Positions 10,837 to 19,790 of a stretch of DNA of 47,524 nt are shown here, in pieces. The notes below the pieces were generated by a model. It did no database searches and was not told the DNA's origin. It worked only from the letters and a program-made list of their open reading frames with translations. Location: the IMG/VR virus record IMGVR_UViG_3300020159_002420, positions 1 through 47,524 of that record; one strand, given 5' to 3'. Positions within the stretch are counted from its first letter, which is position 1; each line of letters begins with the position of its first letter. This stretch comes from a virus. The position numbers and the translations under genes were made by a program.

Positions 10837-11068
10837 GGGTGTGTGCGATCTGTCCCCACGTGAGCCGCGATCCATCGACGGGGCGCTGTCGGTACAAAAA
10901 AACTGCGACCAATTCTCAACACGCATATAATCTTTAACCATCGATTGTATATACTAATATACTATCCTAAAATCAACTATCAAATTTCGGATTAACCCAT
11001 TTTGCCAATTTTTTATAAAGAGCCAAATTTAAGTTTTATAATATTTTTTATATCGATAAAAGTATATA

Positions 11069-11275
11069 CTACCATTCTATATACTCAGCCCTTGGCTCAC
11101 GCCACGGCTCATAACGTACTATAGTAGCGAATTGTTCCGGTTCTACTAATTCTCTAGCTTCACTAATTTTATCCGACCAATAAAAGCTACCCATACGATA
11201 ACCTGCAAAGAAGTTATTGAATTTATCCATAACATAAAATTCCGGATCTTTATGTATTTTGTGTTTGTGTTTCAT
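11069..11275 (-). CDS. small hypothetical protein (68 aa), leftward
   Basis: MKHKHKIHKDPEFYVMDKFN start; aromatic and charged (ends EPRAEYIEW). It starts inside the end of the upstream leftward gene (26-nt overlap), so it is translationally coupled with the T5orf172-type protein. Function unknown. Confidence 0.7.
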   Translation of the reverse strand: MKHKHKIHKDPEFYVMDKFNNFFAGYRMGSFYWSDKISEARELVEPEQFATIVRYEPWREPRAEYIEW

Positions 11276-11774
11276 ATATTAATTTTAATTTGTCAGCCCA
11301 AAATGTAGTGGAATATTTATAACCTAGCTGTTCTATTACTAATTGGGCTGTTATTTTATCTATAGCAAACATCTCACGTTTAGCATTTACCCGTTGTGCT
11401 TTAAAATGTGTATGTACTTCTCGCTCTAAAAATAAAGAATTATAACATTTATATTCATATACTACTTGCCATGGTATTGCTACTCCGGTACTAGATGATA
11501 TTTCTTTGGCTCGTTCTGCTGGTGTTTTTGTTGTCATACCTATTTTAACCATATTAGGTACCGATTGGTTAGCCAAAATATATACATACTCAGTTGATTT
11601 AACGGTACCATTTTCATCTAATATTGAATTAGACAAATATATTACGTCTTCCCATTTATCGCCAGAATAACGCCCGTTACGCGACGGTATTAACGTAAAT
11701 GCGTCTGCTTTATTTACGTCTTCTGGCTTTAAAGCAATATAATAATTTGATTCTTCTGGGGTTACATAGTACAT
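11250..11774 (-). CDS. T5orf172-type GIY-YIG domain protein (174 aa)
   Basis: The C-terminal ~100 residues have the family pattern: EYVYILANQSVPNMVKIGMT, then R-A-K-E-I-SSSTGVAIPW, YEYKC, and EREVHTHFKAQRVNAKREMF. This is the T5orf172/MUG113 branch of the GIY-YIG superfamily (YVYI...KIGMT), with the family Arg and the Glu in the EREVH helix retained. The N-terminal ~70 residues are an unknown domain. Such proteins occur in phages and are presumed nucleases. First gene of the only leftward operon. Confidence 0.8.
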   Translation of the reverse strand: MYYVTPEESNYYIALKPEDVNKADAFTLIPSRNGRYSGDKWEDVIYLSNSILDENGTVKSTEYVYILANQSVPNMVKIGMTTKTPAERAKEISSSTGVAIPWQVVYEYKCYNSLFLEREVHTHFKAQRVNAKREMFAIDKITAQLVIEQLGYKYSTTFWADKLKLIYETQTQNT

Positions 11775-11796
11775 TTTAAAATTAAATTTGGTAAAG

Positions 11797-11822
11797 CCAA
11801 TATAAGATGGTTAATTTGACAA
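11797..11822 (-). promoter_or_regulatory. leftward early-type promoter
   Basis: Read on the minus strand, TTGTCAA (11822-11816) is followed after 11 nt by TATATTGG (11804-11797). It is 22 nt upstream of the leftward ATG at 11774. Confidence 0.65.
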
Positions 11823-11823
11823 T

Positions 11824-11867
11824 CAAAATATATTAGTGTATATAGCAAAATATATTAGTATATATAG
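11824..11867. repeat. tandem 22-bp repeat in divergent control region
   Basis: CAAAATATATTAGTGTATATAG (11824-11845) is followed at once by a copy with a single change (11846-11867). It lies directly upstream of the leftward promoter and ~45 nt before the late box at 11913, so it could be an operator or iterons. Confidence 0.75.
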
Positions 11868-11912
11868 ATAGAGATAGGTGGGTGAAGGGCATACATAGTC
11901 TATTAGGTAATG

Positions 11913-11920
11913 ATATTTAT
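11913..11920 (+). promoter_or_regulatory. late-type promoter box
   Basis: ATATTTAT with no TNGTCAA box upstream; only 4 nt separate it from the ATG at 11925. Confidence 0.6.
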
Positions 11921-11924
11921 TAAT

Positions 11925-12179
11925 ATGAAATCATACGTAATAAAATTAGAAGATAAATCTGCATTTACTAATATATGCAGATCTAAGGGTATTGAGTTTA
12001 AAGAAGGAGACTTTAAAACAGATCGTATAAACGATACGTTTAGTTTTGAAGTAATGGATGAAGAAAAAATAAAAAATATCGATACATTATTAAAACAACA
12101 CCCGGGTGTTGATGTTTTGAAGCGTTCTAGCATAAAAGAATCTCATTTTAGTTTGTTTCGTATAATAAGAGGGAATTAA
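11925..12179 (+). CDS. hypothetical protein (84 aa), first late gene
   Basis: I choose ATG 11925 (MKSYVIKLEDKSAF) over 11910, because the latter would include the late box in the coding sequence. The protein is a small alpha/beta type (YVIKLEDK, then FSFEVMDEEKI), reminiscent of a ferredoxin-like fold. Followed by a hairpin GTCC-AAAGAAAA-GGAC (12191-12210). Function unknown. Confidence 0.7.
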   Translation: MKSYVIKLEDKSAFTNICRSKGIEFKEGDFKTDRINDTFSFEVMDEEKIKNIDTLLKQHPGVDVLKRSSIKESHFSLFRIIRGN

Positions 12180-12272
12180 AGAAACTTGGAGGTCCAAAGA
12201 AAAGGACGTAACTTCTCTTAATTGCATCTAAAAAATAAATAGATAGTAAAAAATAAATAATAAAATAACAAT

Positions 12273-12470
12273 ATGAGATTTAAAAACAATGTAATAGATA
12301 GGCTGGCACAGGTGGAGTCTACTCTAAAAAAAATTCAAATACAACTAAATAGAGGTGCCTCGGGTAATGATATTAGTGAAACAGTAGATAACATAGTCGC
12401 GCAAGTAGAATCTGTTAGAGAACTGATATTCACTGAGAATGATGATTTCGACCAACAGTTTAGAGGATAA
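12273..12470 (+). CDS. small helical protein (65 aa)
   Basis: MRFKNNVIDRLAQVESTLKKIQ forms an amphipathic coiled-coil-like helix, followed by a Gly break (RGASGNDIS) and a second helix. It precedes the HD hydrolase by 14 nt. No clear promoter box in the 93-nt gap upstream, which is AT-rich. Function unknown. Confidence 0.65.
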   Translation: MRFKNNVIDRLAQVESTLKKIQIQLNRGASGNDISETVDNIVAQVESVRELIFTENDDFDQQFRG

Positions 12471-12484
12471 GTAAATAAATAGTT

Positions 12485-13225
12485 ATGTTAACATCGGATC
12501 AAATTCAAAAAGAATGGGAGACGTTTAAGTTTTATATTAAAGAATATATTACTGAGCCACGAGCCTCTAAATTAATTGAATTTTATATTAAGTATGAGGA
12601 TAGAATAAAATATATTCCTGCCTCGTTTAATATTAAACAACATAGTGCATTTAATGGAGGTTATTTATATCACATTAATAATGTAGTTAAAAATTCACTT
12701 TCATTACATGAATTATGGGATGTAGCAGGAGTTAATCGTAAATATACTGAAGAAGAATTAGTATTTTCTGCTATAAATCATGATTTAGGTAAGATGGGGG
12801 ATCATGAGTATATAGGATGCTTACATAACCCCTCAGAGTGGCATAGAACCAATTTAGGAGAAATGTATATCATGAATCCTGAAATGGAATTTATGACTAT
12901 TCCGGACAGGGGATTATTTATGCTTCAATACCATAATATTCCTGTCACCCGTAATGAATGGATAGCTATTAAAATACACGATGGGTTATATAATGAAGCT
13001 AATAAACCTTATCTATTTAATAAGCCTAAAAGTGCTATTTCTCTTATTCTCCATCAGGCTGATTTGATGGCTGCTCGTATTGAATATGAACAGCAATATT
13101 TAAATGCTCCTAAATTAGAAAAACCAACAACCAATAATAAAAAACAAACAAGACCTAAAGCGTTTGAATTAATTAATAATTCAGATAAAAATAATGGTCT
13201 AATAAATGCCCTTGATAAATTATGA
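12485..13225 (+). CDS. HD-domain metal-dependent phosphohydrolase (246 aa)
   Basis: HD superfamily pattern: H63 (GGYLYHINNV), H99-D100 (AINHDLGKMG), H150, H165-D166 and D193 (LHQADLMAARIE), in the order H...HD...H...H...D. The layout resembles the HD domain of YhaM-type exoribonucleases and other nucleotide hydrolases. The last ~40 residues are Lys/Asn-rich and probably disordered. The stop overlaps the next ATG. Likely acts on nucleotides or nucleic acid; the substrate cannot be read from the sequence. Confidence 0.8.
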   Translation: MLTSDQIQKEWETFKFYIKEYITEPRASKLIEFYIKYEDRIKYIPASFNIKQHSAFNGGYLYHINNVVKNSLSLHELWDVAGVNRKYTEEELVFSAINHDLGKMGDHEYIGCLHNPSEWHRTNLGEMYIMNPEMEFMTIPDRGLFMLQYHNIPVTRNEWIAIKIHDGLYNEANKPYLFNKPKSAISLILHQADLMAARIEYEQQYLNAPKLEKPTTNNKKQTRPKAFELINNSDKNNGLINALDKL

Positions 13226-13488
13226 TATATTTTATATTACTACATGTATTTGAGCTTATCGGAATATTATTCTATATGCTTATTAGAAAGAACCAAAAAT
13301 TAGAAAAAGCCGTTAAGGAACAGCAACAATATGTTGATTCACTTAGTATTGTAATTGAACAATCTAACGATAGGTTAAAAGAACTAGACGATAAAGGTAT
13401 GTTTGCGTCGGACGATGAAATTGGATTTTTCTTTGAAAATATTAAAGAAATTCAATCTATATTAAATGATTTTACTATTAAAGGATAA
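13222..13488 (+). CDS. membrane-anchored coiled-coil protein (88 aa)
   Basis: An N-terminal hydrophobic helix (IYFILLHVFELIGILFYMLI), then a basic turn (RKNQK) and a long Gln/Glu-rich helix. It overlaps the HD gene by 4 nt and ends 1 nt before the sigma-factor ATG, so all three are translationally linked. Role unknown. Confidence 0.7.
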   Translation: MIYFILLHVFELIGILFYMLIRKNQKLEKAVKEQQQYVDSLSIVIEQSNDRLKELDDKGMFASDDEIGFFFENIKEIQSILNDFTIKG

Positions 13489-13489
13489 T

Positions 13490-14272
13490 ATGAATCATTA
13501 CTACGAAGAAGATATAAATAAGTTTTTAGATGCTGAATTAGGTAAGGTAAGTCTTACTAAAAAAGGTCAACCTCGTTTACGTAAACCTAAGGAACCTCGA
13601 ATATATTTTACGCAAGAAACGGAAGATGCTATTATTGAATATCTTCAAACTGAAGATACAATTCAAAGAAATTGTATATATAATGAGCGAGTATCTTATG
13701 CTTTTTATAAGTTAGCAGAAAATATCATTCATACATTTAAATTTTATTATACTGACATAGATACAATAGAAGAACTAAAGCATGAAGTAGTAGTATTTCT
13801 TCTTGAAAAATTACATCTATATAATCAAGATAAAGGTAAAGCATTTTCTTATTTTGGTACAATTGCTAAACGTTATTTAATAGTATATAATGAGAAAAAT
13901 TATAAAAAATTACAGGAAAAAGCAGATATTGAAGAAATAGATGAAGATAAAACTATTTTATATGAAGTAATAAGAGAAGCAGACAATATTGCTAATCCTA
14001 ATACCTTTATTAATCAATATATTGAATATATAGATACTTATCTATTCCAGTTATTTCCTAAACCACATGATGCTCGAACAGCGGATGCTATTCTTGAATT
14101 ATTTCGTAAACGAGAATCAATAGAAATATTCAATAAAAAAGCACTATATATTTACATTCGTGAAATAACTGATGTATCTACACCGCAGGTAACTAAAATT
14201 ACTAAAAAGCTTAAAATGTTATATATTAAATTATATAATGAGTATTATGAGCATGGTTATATAAAAATTTAA
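13490..14272 (+). CDS. gp55-like sigma factor for late transcription (260 aa)
   Basis: Residues ~60-135 match the sigma region-2-like core of T4 gp55-type factors: an RNC-x-YNERVSYAFYKLAENII helix, then ELKHEVVVFLLEKLHLYNQD and KGKAFSYFGTIAKRYLI, comparable to the FDPxKSxNPFAYFTxII block of T4-like phages. The C-terminal half holds helical segments that could be a region-4 remnant or clamp-binding tail. The start at 13490 follows the upstream stop. It probably directs host RNA polymerase to the ATATTTAT boxes before the structural genes. Confidence 0.75.
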   Translation: MNHYYEEDINKFLDAELGKVSLTKKGQPRLRKPKEPRIYFTQETEDAIIEYLQTEDTIQRNCIYNERVSYAFYKLAENIIHTFKFYYTDIDTIEELKHEVVVFLLEKLHLYNQDKGKAFSYFGTIAKRYLIVYNEKNYKKLQEKADIEEIDEDKTILYEVIREADNIANPNTFINQYIEYIDTYLFQLFPKPHDARTADAILELFRKRESIEIFNKKALYIYIREITDVSTPQVTKITKKLKMLYIKLYNEYYEHGYIKI

Positions 14273-14279
14273 TACATTC

Positions 14280-14287
14280 ATATTTAT
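14280..14287 (+). promoter_or_regulatory. late-type promoter box
   Basis: ATATTTAT, 14 nt before the ATG at 14302; opens the baseplate operon. Confidence 0.55.
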
Positions 14288-14301
14288 TACTAAACGTTAT
14301 T

Positions 14302-14685
14302 ATGGCTGATTTTGATGATATAAAATTATTTGGTGAAACTAGTTTATCTGATATATTTAAACAAATACATAAAAATAATAAAAAAATAGACGGACAAATT
14401 GAAGGATTAGTAGCCGCTCTAAAACCTCTTGTAAATTCAGCAGGTGAGGCCGTTATAGTTATGCCTGTAGTTAAAGATTTAATTGATGTAAATGTTAAAA
14501 ACAATGATCAATTAGTTAAAATGGCGGGAATAGCTCAACGGGCTTCTTCTCCTTCTAAGGCTTCTGATTCTTTCTTTGATGCTAATGAAATGCAAATGTT
14601 AATAGATGAACATAGGTTAACACAAGAAACAAGTAATAAATTACTTGAACAAGGTGAAACAGTTAAAAAACAAATAGAAGGATAA
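14302..14685 (+). CDS. helical structural protein, probable baseplate or tail accessory (127 aa)
   Basis: Begins MADFDDIKLFGETSLSDIFK; predicted mostly helical with coiled-coil potential at the C-terminus (LTQETSNKLLEQGETVKKQI). First gene of the late structural operon; its stop TAA shares one base with the next ATG. No family recognised. Confidence 0.65.
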   Translation: MADFDDIKLFGETSLSDIFKQIHKNNKKIDGQIEGLVAALKPLVNSAGEAVIVMPVVKDLIDVNVKNNDQLVKMAGIAQRASSPSKASDSFFDANEMQMLIDEHRLTQETSNKLLEQGETVKKQIEG

Positions 14686-15899
14686 TGTCAGTTATAACTC
14701 CTAATTCAAGAAGAGGTACGAGTAGTAAACTTCCTTCTTTTAATATAAATGATTACTTAAAACCAGTTGTTGGGCGGGTTGCTGGAATTATATTAGAAGA
14801 AAATACCCCTAATGAAACTTTATATAATAAATATGGTAAAGAATATGGAGTAGGAACTATTTTTTATAACATATATTCATCTACTAATAACAATCCCGTT
14901 ACTGATGTAGATAGTGGAGAAAATTTAAATGGTAATACTGTAATACCAGCTAGACCATTTTTTGCTAATGATAAACAATATCCATTATTAGGAGAATTGG
15001 TTTACATTTTACAATTACCTAATCCTAAATCTGTAACATCTAATTCAAGTACATTTTCTTATTATCTAGGTCCTATAAATTTATGGAATAATTCTCAAAC
15101 TAACCCACAATTTACGAACCAAGAAATATTTTTAGGTAATAAATTTGAACAAAGATCAGATATACCTACATTAAAGGTTTTTGAAGGGGATAAGCTTATA
15201 GAAGGAAGATATAATGCTGGTATTAGATTTAGTAATAGTAATTTATTAAATAATAATTTTTGGAATAGAGGTAAACAAAGTGGTGATCCTGTTTTAATTT
15301 TTACTAATGGATATAATCCTACTAAAAATAACATTCAATCCTCTAATCTATACTCAGAAGATATAAATAATGATAGTTCTACTATATTACTAACGTCTAC
15401 TCAAACTATTCCTTTAAATACAACTGTCACTACTTCTAATCCGTTTACTAAAACTATATTACCTAAAAATTATTCAGGAAATGCTCAGATAATATTAAAT
15501 TCAGACAGATTAGTATTTAATACTAAAAAAGATGATATATTATTATATTCTCAAACAAATACTGAAGTATATGCTAAACAGGATATAACATTAAATGCAG
15601 AAAATGACATAATATTAAATAGTAAACATATAATATTAGGAATACAAACACCTGATAAACCTCAATATCCAACACAACCTGCGGTTTTAGGTACTAATTT
15701 AGAAGATATACTATGTGATTTAGTAGAAGCGCTAGCTTCATTTGGAAATAGCTTAACATCTACTGTTTCTACTCCAGCTGGTTCACCTTTAGTTACTGTT
15801 AATACAGCAGGATCAAGTTTATCTGATAAAATATTAGATATAGTAGATAAAATAGACGGAATAAAATCAAAATCAGTATTTATAAAATCTAACGACTAA
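14685..15899 (+). CDS. gp5-like baseplate hub/spike protein (404 aa)
   Basis: N-terminal ~60 residues contain VVGRVAGIILEEN, the OB-like start seen in gp5/VgrG-type hubs. The middle has the hub signature ILQLPNP, KLIEGRYNAGIRFSNSN (compare EGRxGxSIRFGxS), then GDPVLIFTNG. The C-terminal part has repeated short beta motifs (YAKQDITLNAENDIILNSKH) like a spike beta-helix stem. No lysozyme domain is visible. It should form the central spike that pierces the outer membrane. Confidence 0.75.
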   Translation: MSVITPNSRRGTSSKLPSFNINDYLKPVVGRVAGIILEENTPNETLYNKYGKEYGVGTIFYNIYSSTNNNPVTDVDSGENLNGNTVIPARPFFANDKQYPLLGELVYILQLPNPKSVTSNSSTFSYYLGPINLWNNSQTNPQFTNQEIFLGNKFEQRSDIPTLKVFEGDKLIEGRYNAGIRFSNSNLLNNNFWNRGKQSGDPVLIFTNGYNPTKNNIQSSNLYSEDINNDSSTILLTSTQTIPLNTTVTTSNPFTKTILPKNYSGNAQIILNSDRLVFNTKKDDILLYSQTNTEVYAKQDITLNAENDIILNSKHIILGIQTPDKPQYPTQPAVLGTNLEDILCDLVEALASFGNSLTSTVSTPAGSPLVTVNTAGSSLSDKILDIVDKIDGIKSKSVFIKSND

Positions 15900-17194
15900 T
15901 GACTCCTCAAATACCTGTAGAATCTATACAAGAAACTTTAAAAAAAGCATCTGAATTAAAAGCTCAGACGGATAAGATTAAAAAAGAAATTCAAGGTATT
16001 AATGATAGAATAAAACAAGTAGATGAAAATCTTGTTAAAGCTGATAAAGAAATTACTAGGTTACCTAATAAAAAAGTAATATTAACTGCTAAAATAACAA
16101 AACTACAAACTATTGATAAAGTATTACTTGATTTAAATAATGTGAAAAATAATCTTAATTTAGATTTAAAACACATTTCTAAAAATATTAGTGATAAAGA
16201 ATTTCAAGATGCTAAACTTTTATTATCTACTTCATTTGATAATGAAAATAAAATAATTGATAATCAAATATCATTATACCGAGAAGAACTAGCTAATTCT
16301 GACAGATCTATTAATTTGCAAAAAACTAATATAAAACAAAAAGCAAAATCTAAAAAATTAAAAGTAGGAATAAGCAAAGATCAAAAAGCAGCAACTGTAA
16401 AAAGATTAAAATCATTAGCTAAAAAGGGAGCTTTACTTATATTGCCGATAGTAATAAATGCTCTTGTTAATAAATTAATAGAAAGCATAACTAAAATAAA
16501 TCAATTAAATAAAGAGGTAAATGCTTTAAATTTAGAAATAGAAGCATATAATCAATCTCCTGATCCTGTTACTAAAAATATATTAGTTAAGAAAAAAAAC
16601 GCTTTATTAAATAAAATAAATCAAGTACAAAAATTAATTAGAGATATTAAAAAATTAATTGATACCTTAAATACATACAATCAAATTTTTAGTATAACTA
16701 TAATCGTAGCGGAAATTGGATTATCTTTAGTCCCTCAACCTCCTGTTGGTACTATAGGATTTCAAGCAGTTGTAAACAAAATTAAAAAAATAATAGAGGT
16801 AGCAACTCTTATAACACAAGCTTTAGCTTTAGTATTACCTATAATTTCTTCTGAGTTGGCTAAAGTAATAAATGATTTAGAGGAAATTAAAATACGCATT
16901 AAAAATTTAGAAGATCAACTTGAAAATAATAATCCACCAAATCAAGCATTATTATTACCATCTCAATTAGGTGTTATTAATGAAAATAATGCATATAATG
17001 GATTTAAATTTGTTATTAAAGAAGAAAACACATTGGGAGCTCCTGTAGTAAACGGAATTCATCGTCACTATGGTATAGCTATTGATGGTTTAGGTGTTGA
17101 TGTACTTAAAACTGATCCATCATTTACACAAGATACAGAAGTGTTAATAGATCAATTAAAATTTATTATTGATTCACAAAATTTAAAAGGTTAA
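15899..17194 (+). CDS. long coiled-coil protein with hydrophobic helices (431 aa), baseplate-hub neighbourhood
   Basis: Residues ~5-110 and ~190-260 are heptad-rich coiled coil. Hydrophobic stretches occur near 180-195 (GALLILPIVINALVNKLI) and ~265-320 (IIVAEIGLSL, then LITQALALVLPIISS). The C-terminal ~60 residues form a separate domain (INGIHRHYGIAIDGLGVDVL-like, with adjacent His). The position between hub and wedge genes suggests a hub-associated or membrane-interacting tail component. A small tape-measure-like role is possible but unproven. Confidence 0.55.
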   Translation: MTPQIPVESIQETLKKASELKAQTDKIKKEIQGINDRIKQVDENLVKADKEITRLPNKKVILTAKITKLQTIDKVLLDLNNVKNNLNLDLKHISKNISDKEFQDAKLLLSTSFDNENKIIDNQISLYREELANSDRSINLQKTNIKQKAKSKKLKVGISKDQKAATVKRLKSLAKKGALLILPIVINALVNKLIESITKINQLNKEVNALNLEIEAYNQSPDPVTKNILVKKKNALLNKINQVQKLIRDIKKLIDTLNTYNQIFSITIIVAEIGLSLVPQPPVGTIGFQAVVNKIKKIIEVATLITQALALVLPIISSELAKVINDLEEIKIRIKNLEDQLENNNPPNQALLLPSQLGVINENNAYNGFKFVIKEENTLGAPVVNGIHRHYGIAIDGLGVDVLKTDPSFTQDTEVLIDQLKFIIDSQNLKG

Positions 17195-17195
17195 A

Positions 17196-17203
17196 ATATT
17201 TAT
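17196..17203 (+). promoter_or_regulatory. late-type promoter box
   Basis: ATATTTAT followed by 4 nt and the ATG at 17208, the same spacing as at 11913 and 30552. Confidence 0.6.
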
Positions 17204-17207
17204 TAAT

Positions 17208-17537
17208 ATGAACGCAAAACAATTTAAAAATATAATTAAAGAAGCAGTTCGTGAAGCCGTTCGCGAAGAATTACGTTCTGTTCTATCAGAAACCCAACAA
17301 CCACTACAAGAAACCAAAACTTTTAATTTTACTAGTAATGATGTAATGAAAGGCGGTTTACCGGATGATGCACGCAACTCATTAAGATCTAAAATGGGTA
17401 TGGAATTTGGATTCCAACAACCATATAATAATCTACAAGTACAACCAAATGCTGAAAATCCATTTCAGGCTTTTTTAGATGACGCTGCTAAAAATATGGA
17501 TGCGCGTGACTTATCAGGATTAAGAAATTTAGGATAA
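17208..17537 (+). CDS. tagged small structural protein (109 aa)
   Basis: The N-terminus MNAKQFKNIIKEAVREAVRE is an amphipathic helix of the LxxLIREA tag type and includes VREA, a prohead-protease-like site. The rest is Gln/Asn-rich and low complexity (SETQQPLQETKTF, QPYNNLQVQPNAENP). Its position just before gp25 suggests a tail or packaged accessory protein. Confidence 0.6.
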   Translation: MNAKQFKNIIKEAVREAVREELRSVLSETQQPLQETKTFNFTSNDVMKGGLPDDARNSLRSKMGMEFGFQQPYNNLQVQPNAENPFQAFLDDAAKNMDARDLSGLRNLG

Positions 17538-17538
17538 T

Positions 17539-17955
17539 ATGCCATTAAGTAATACTGTACAAACAAACCCCATTAATCTAAACAGAAATATTACTGTAGG
17601 AATATCTCTTCCCTTTAATAAACCCTCTGCTTTTAGAAGTACATATGACTTTAAACAACAAATAAAATTTAATTTAGTAAATTTATTACTTACTAATAGA
17701 GGTGAACGAGTATATAACCCCGATTTTGGTACAGATATACGAAAACAGATATTTAATCAAATGGTAGAGGGAACATTTGAAGCATTATCTGATGATATAT
17801 CTAATACTATAGCTGCTTATATTCCCGAAATAACAGTAGAAAAACTTACAGTGACTCCCGGTCCGGTATATAATAATAATGCCGTTGTAGTAGATTTAAC
17901 ATACAGAATTAATATATCTAACGAAAGTGACACAATAACAATCAATTTTGAATAA
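17539..17955 (+). CDS. 25: gp25-like baseplate wedge protein (138 aa)
   Basis: A strong GPW/gp25 match: LVNLLLTNRGERVYNPDFGT, DIRKQIFNQ, and the following helix ALSDDISNTIAAYIPEI, then TVTPGPVYNNN. The family forms the conserved inner wedge/sheath-initiator core of contractile tails. Length is typical. Overlaps the gp6-like gene by 1 nt. Confidence 0.92.
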   Translation: MPLSNTVQTNPINLNRNITVGISLPFNKPSAFRSTYDFKQQIKFNLVNLLLTNRGERVYNPDFGTDIRKQIFNQMVEGTFEALSDDISNTIAAYIPEITVEKLTVTPGPVYNNNAVVVDLTYRINISNESDTITINFE

Positions 17956-19769
17956 TGGCTAATAATAGTGTAAACATATCATATTTAAATAAATCTTTTG
18001 GTGACTTTAGGAGTACACTATTAGATTATGCTAAAACATATTTTCCAACATCATATAATGATTACTCGGAAACCGCAGTAGGTTTAATGTTTATAGAAAT
18101 GGCTTCTTATATTGGTGATAATTTATCATTTTATTTAGATACTCAATTTCAAGAAAATTTAGTTAACTATGCTAAAGAAAAAAATAATCTAATAAATATA
18201 GCATATAGTTTAGGTTATACACCTAAAATGTCTTATGCTTCTTCTACTACATTAGATGTATATCAATTAGTCCCTAAAATAACTAGTGGATCTCAGTCCG
18301 TACCTGACTACGATTATGCTATTAAAATTTCTGAAAATTCACCTGTTAAAAGTATAAATAATGTTAATTTCCTTACTACAGAGGAAGTAGATTTTAGTAA
18401 TAGTATTAATAGAGATGTAACATTTTATAACGTTGATTATTTTTTACTTAAAAAAACAGTTAAAGTAATATCTGCTGAGAAAAAAACAACAACATTTACA
18501 TTTACTAGTCCTACTAAATTTACTAGTGTAGATATAGAAGATAATAAAATACTACAGATATTAAATATAGTTGATGATATTAATAATCAATGGTATGAAG
18601 TACCATATTTAGCTCAAAGTGTTATACTTAACCCCACAACAAATCTATCTACAGCAGATAGTGGCTCAGTACCATATGTTCTAGGATATAAACAAGTACC
18701 ACAACGTTTTGTAAGTAGATTTACAAACGACAATACATTACAATTACAATTTGGAGCTGGAACTTCTACATCAGCAGATAATGTATTATTACCTAATCCT
18801 GACAGTACTCAATTAGGTATTATTCCTAATATATTTAATTCTAACTTTAATAAATCAAACGTATATATTGCTAGAGAATATGGTTTAGCTCCTTCAAATA
18901 CAACATTAACAGTTACTTATTTAGTAGGTGGAGGTATAGAGTCAAATCAACCGGTAAATACAATTACACAAAAAGGATTTACAATTTCCAATATAAGTTT
19001 TAAAAATTTCACACCCATTTCTAATCCTACATTAGGTAATACTATATTCGATTCATTAACATTTAATAATCCATATCCCTCATTAGGTGGTAGAGACGGA
19101 GATACTGTTGAAGAAATTAGACAAAATACACTATCATCATTCTCAGCACAAGATCGTGTTGTAACACAAGAAGATTATATTAACAGATCATTAAGTATGC
19201 CTAGTCAATATGGTAATATTTCTAAAGTATATATCGAAAATACAAACCAAAAACTATCAGACGGTACTATAAACTATTCAGCATTAGATTTATATGTATT
19301 AGCCTATGATTCAAATAAAAATTTAACAGCGGCTACTACAACATTAAAAAATAATTTAGCAACATATCTAAATAATTATAGAATGTTAACTGATGCTATT
19401 AATATTAAAGACGCATATTACATTAATATAGGCGTTAACTTTGATATTACTACTATTCCCCAAGCGTCTAATAGAGAAGCACTAAACGCCTGTTTAACGT
19501 CCTTAAAAAATTATTTTGCTATAGATAATTGGCAACTTAATAAACCTATTATATTAGCTGATGTATATTCATTATTATTAAAAATTCCACAAGTTCAATC
19601 TGTACGTAAAGTAGAAATTGTAAATAAACAAGGAGGAAATTATTCACAATATGGATATGATATAGTAGGAGCTACTAAAAATGATATTATATATCCGTCT
19701 TTAGATCCATCTATATTTGAAGTACGTTATCCTGACACAGATATCCAAGGTAAAGTTATTACCTTTTAA
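17955..19769 (+). CDS. 6: gp6-like baseplate wedge protein (604 aa)
   Basis: N-terminal pattern of the T4 gp6/gpJ-type family: RSTLLDYAKTYFPTSYNDY, GLMFIEMASYIGDNLSFYLD, QENLVNYAKEKNNLI. The middle has LQLQFGAG and an internal EEIRQNTLSSFSAQDRVVTQ, EDYINRS block typical of the wedge (baseplate_J). C-terminus similar to gpJ ends (VYSLLLKIPQVQSVRKVEIV). It links wedge arms around the hub. Length close to T4 gp6. Confidence 0.92.
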   Translation: MANNSVNISYLNKSFGDFRSTLLDYAKTYFPTSYNDYSETAVGLMFIEMASYIGDNLSFYLDTQFQENLVNYAKEKNNLINIAYSLGYTPKMSYASSTTLDVYQLVPKITSGSQSVPDYDYAIKISENSPVKSINNVNFLTTEEVDFSNSINRDVTFYNVDYFLLKKTVKVISAEKKTTTFTFTSPTKFTSVDIEDNKILQILNIVDDINNQWYEVPYLAQSVILNPTTNLSTADSGSVPYVLGYKQVPQRFVSRFTNDNTLQLQFGAGTSTSADNVLLPNPDSTQLGIIPNIFNSNFNKSNVYIAREYGLAPSNTTLTVTYLVGGGIESNQPVNTITQKGFTISNISFKNFTPISNPTLGNTIFDSLTFNNPYPSLGGRDGDTVEEIRQNTLSSFSAQDRVVTQEDYINRSLSMPSQYGNISKVYIENTNQKLSDGTINYSALDLYVLAYDSNKNLTAATTTLKNNLATYLNNYRMLTDAINIKDAYYINIGVNFDITTIPQASNREALNACLTSLKNYFAIDNWQLNKPIILADVYSLLLKIPQVQSVRKVEIVNKQGGNYSQYGYDIVGATKNDIIYPSLDPSIFEVRYPDTDIQGKVITF

Positions 19770-19790
19770 TTATAAAAATTTAATTTTCTT

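Larger units (their letters stand above)
10630..11068 (+). other. gene-free GC-rich island plus AT-rich spacer between convergent transcripts
   Basis: About 440 nt with no credible gene. 10650-10910 is far more GC-rich than the phage average. It holds a terminator-like hairpin (10656-10704), three imperfect ~29-bp repeats (10718-10802), a perfect inverted repeat CGCTATCG/CGATAGCG (10808-10836) and further GC hairpins up to ~10890. 10930-11068 is very AT-rich and repeats the theme TATATACTA (10946, 11059). It separates rightward early genes from a leftward operon. A replication origin or structured RNA is possible. Confidence 0.45.

Noticed and set aside
10703-10937. ORFs on both strands of the GC-rich island (67 and 69 aa)
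   Set aside because: Open frames are expected by chance at high GC; no promoter, leader or codon bias, and they cover repeats and hairpins. The leftward one contains a CGH...FCGHEA repeat that only reflects the DNA repeats.
12485-13225. dNTP triphosphohydrolase or RelA/SpoT-type enzyme
   Set aside because: Only the generic HD metal-binding pattern is visible; nothing fixes the substrate.
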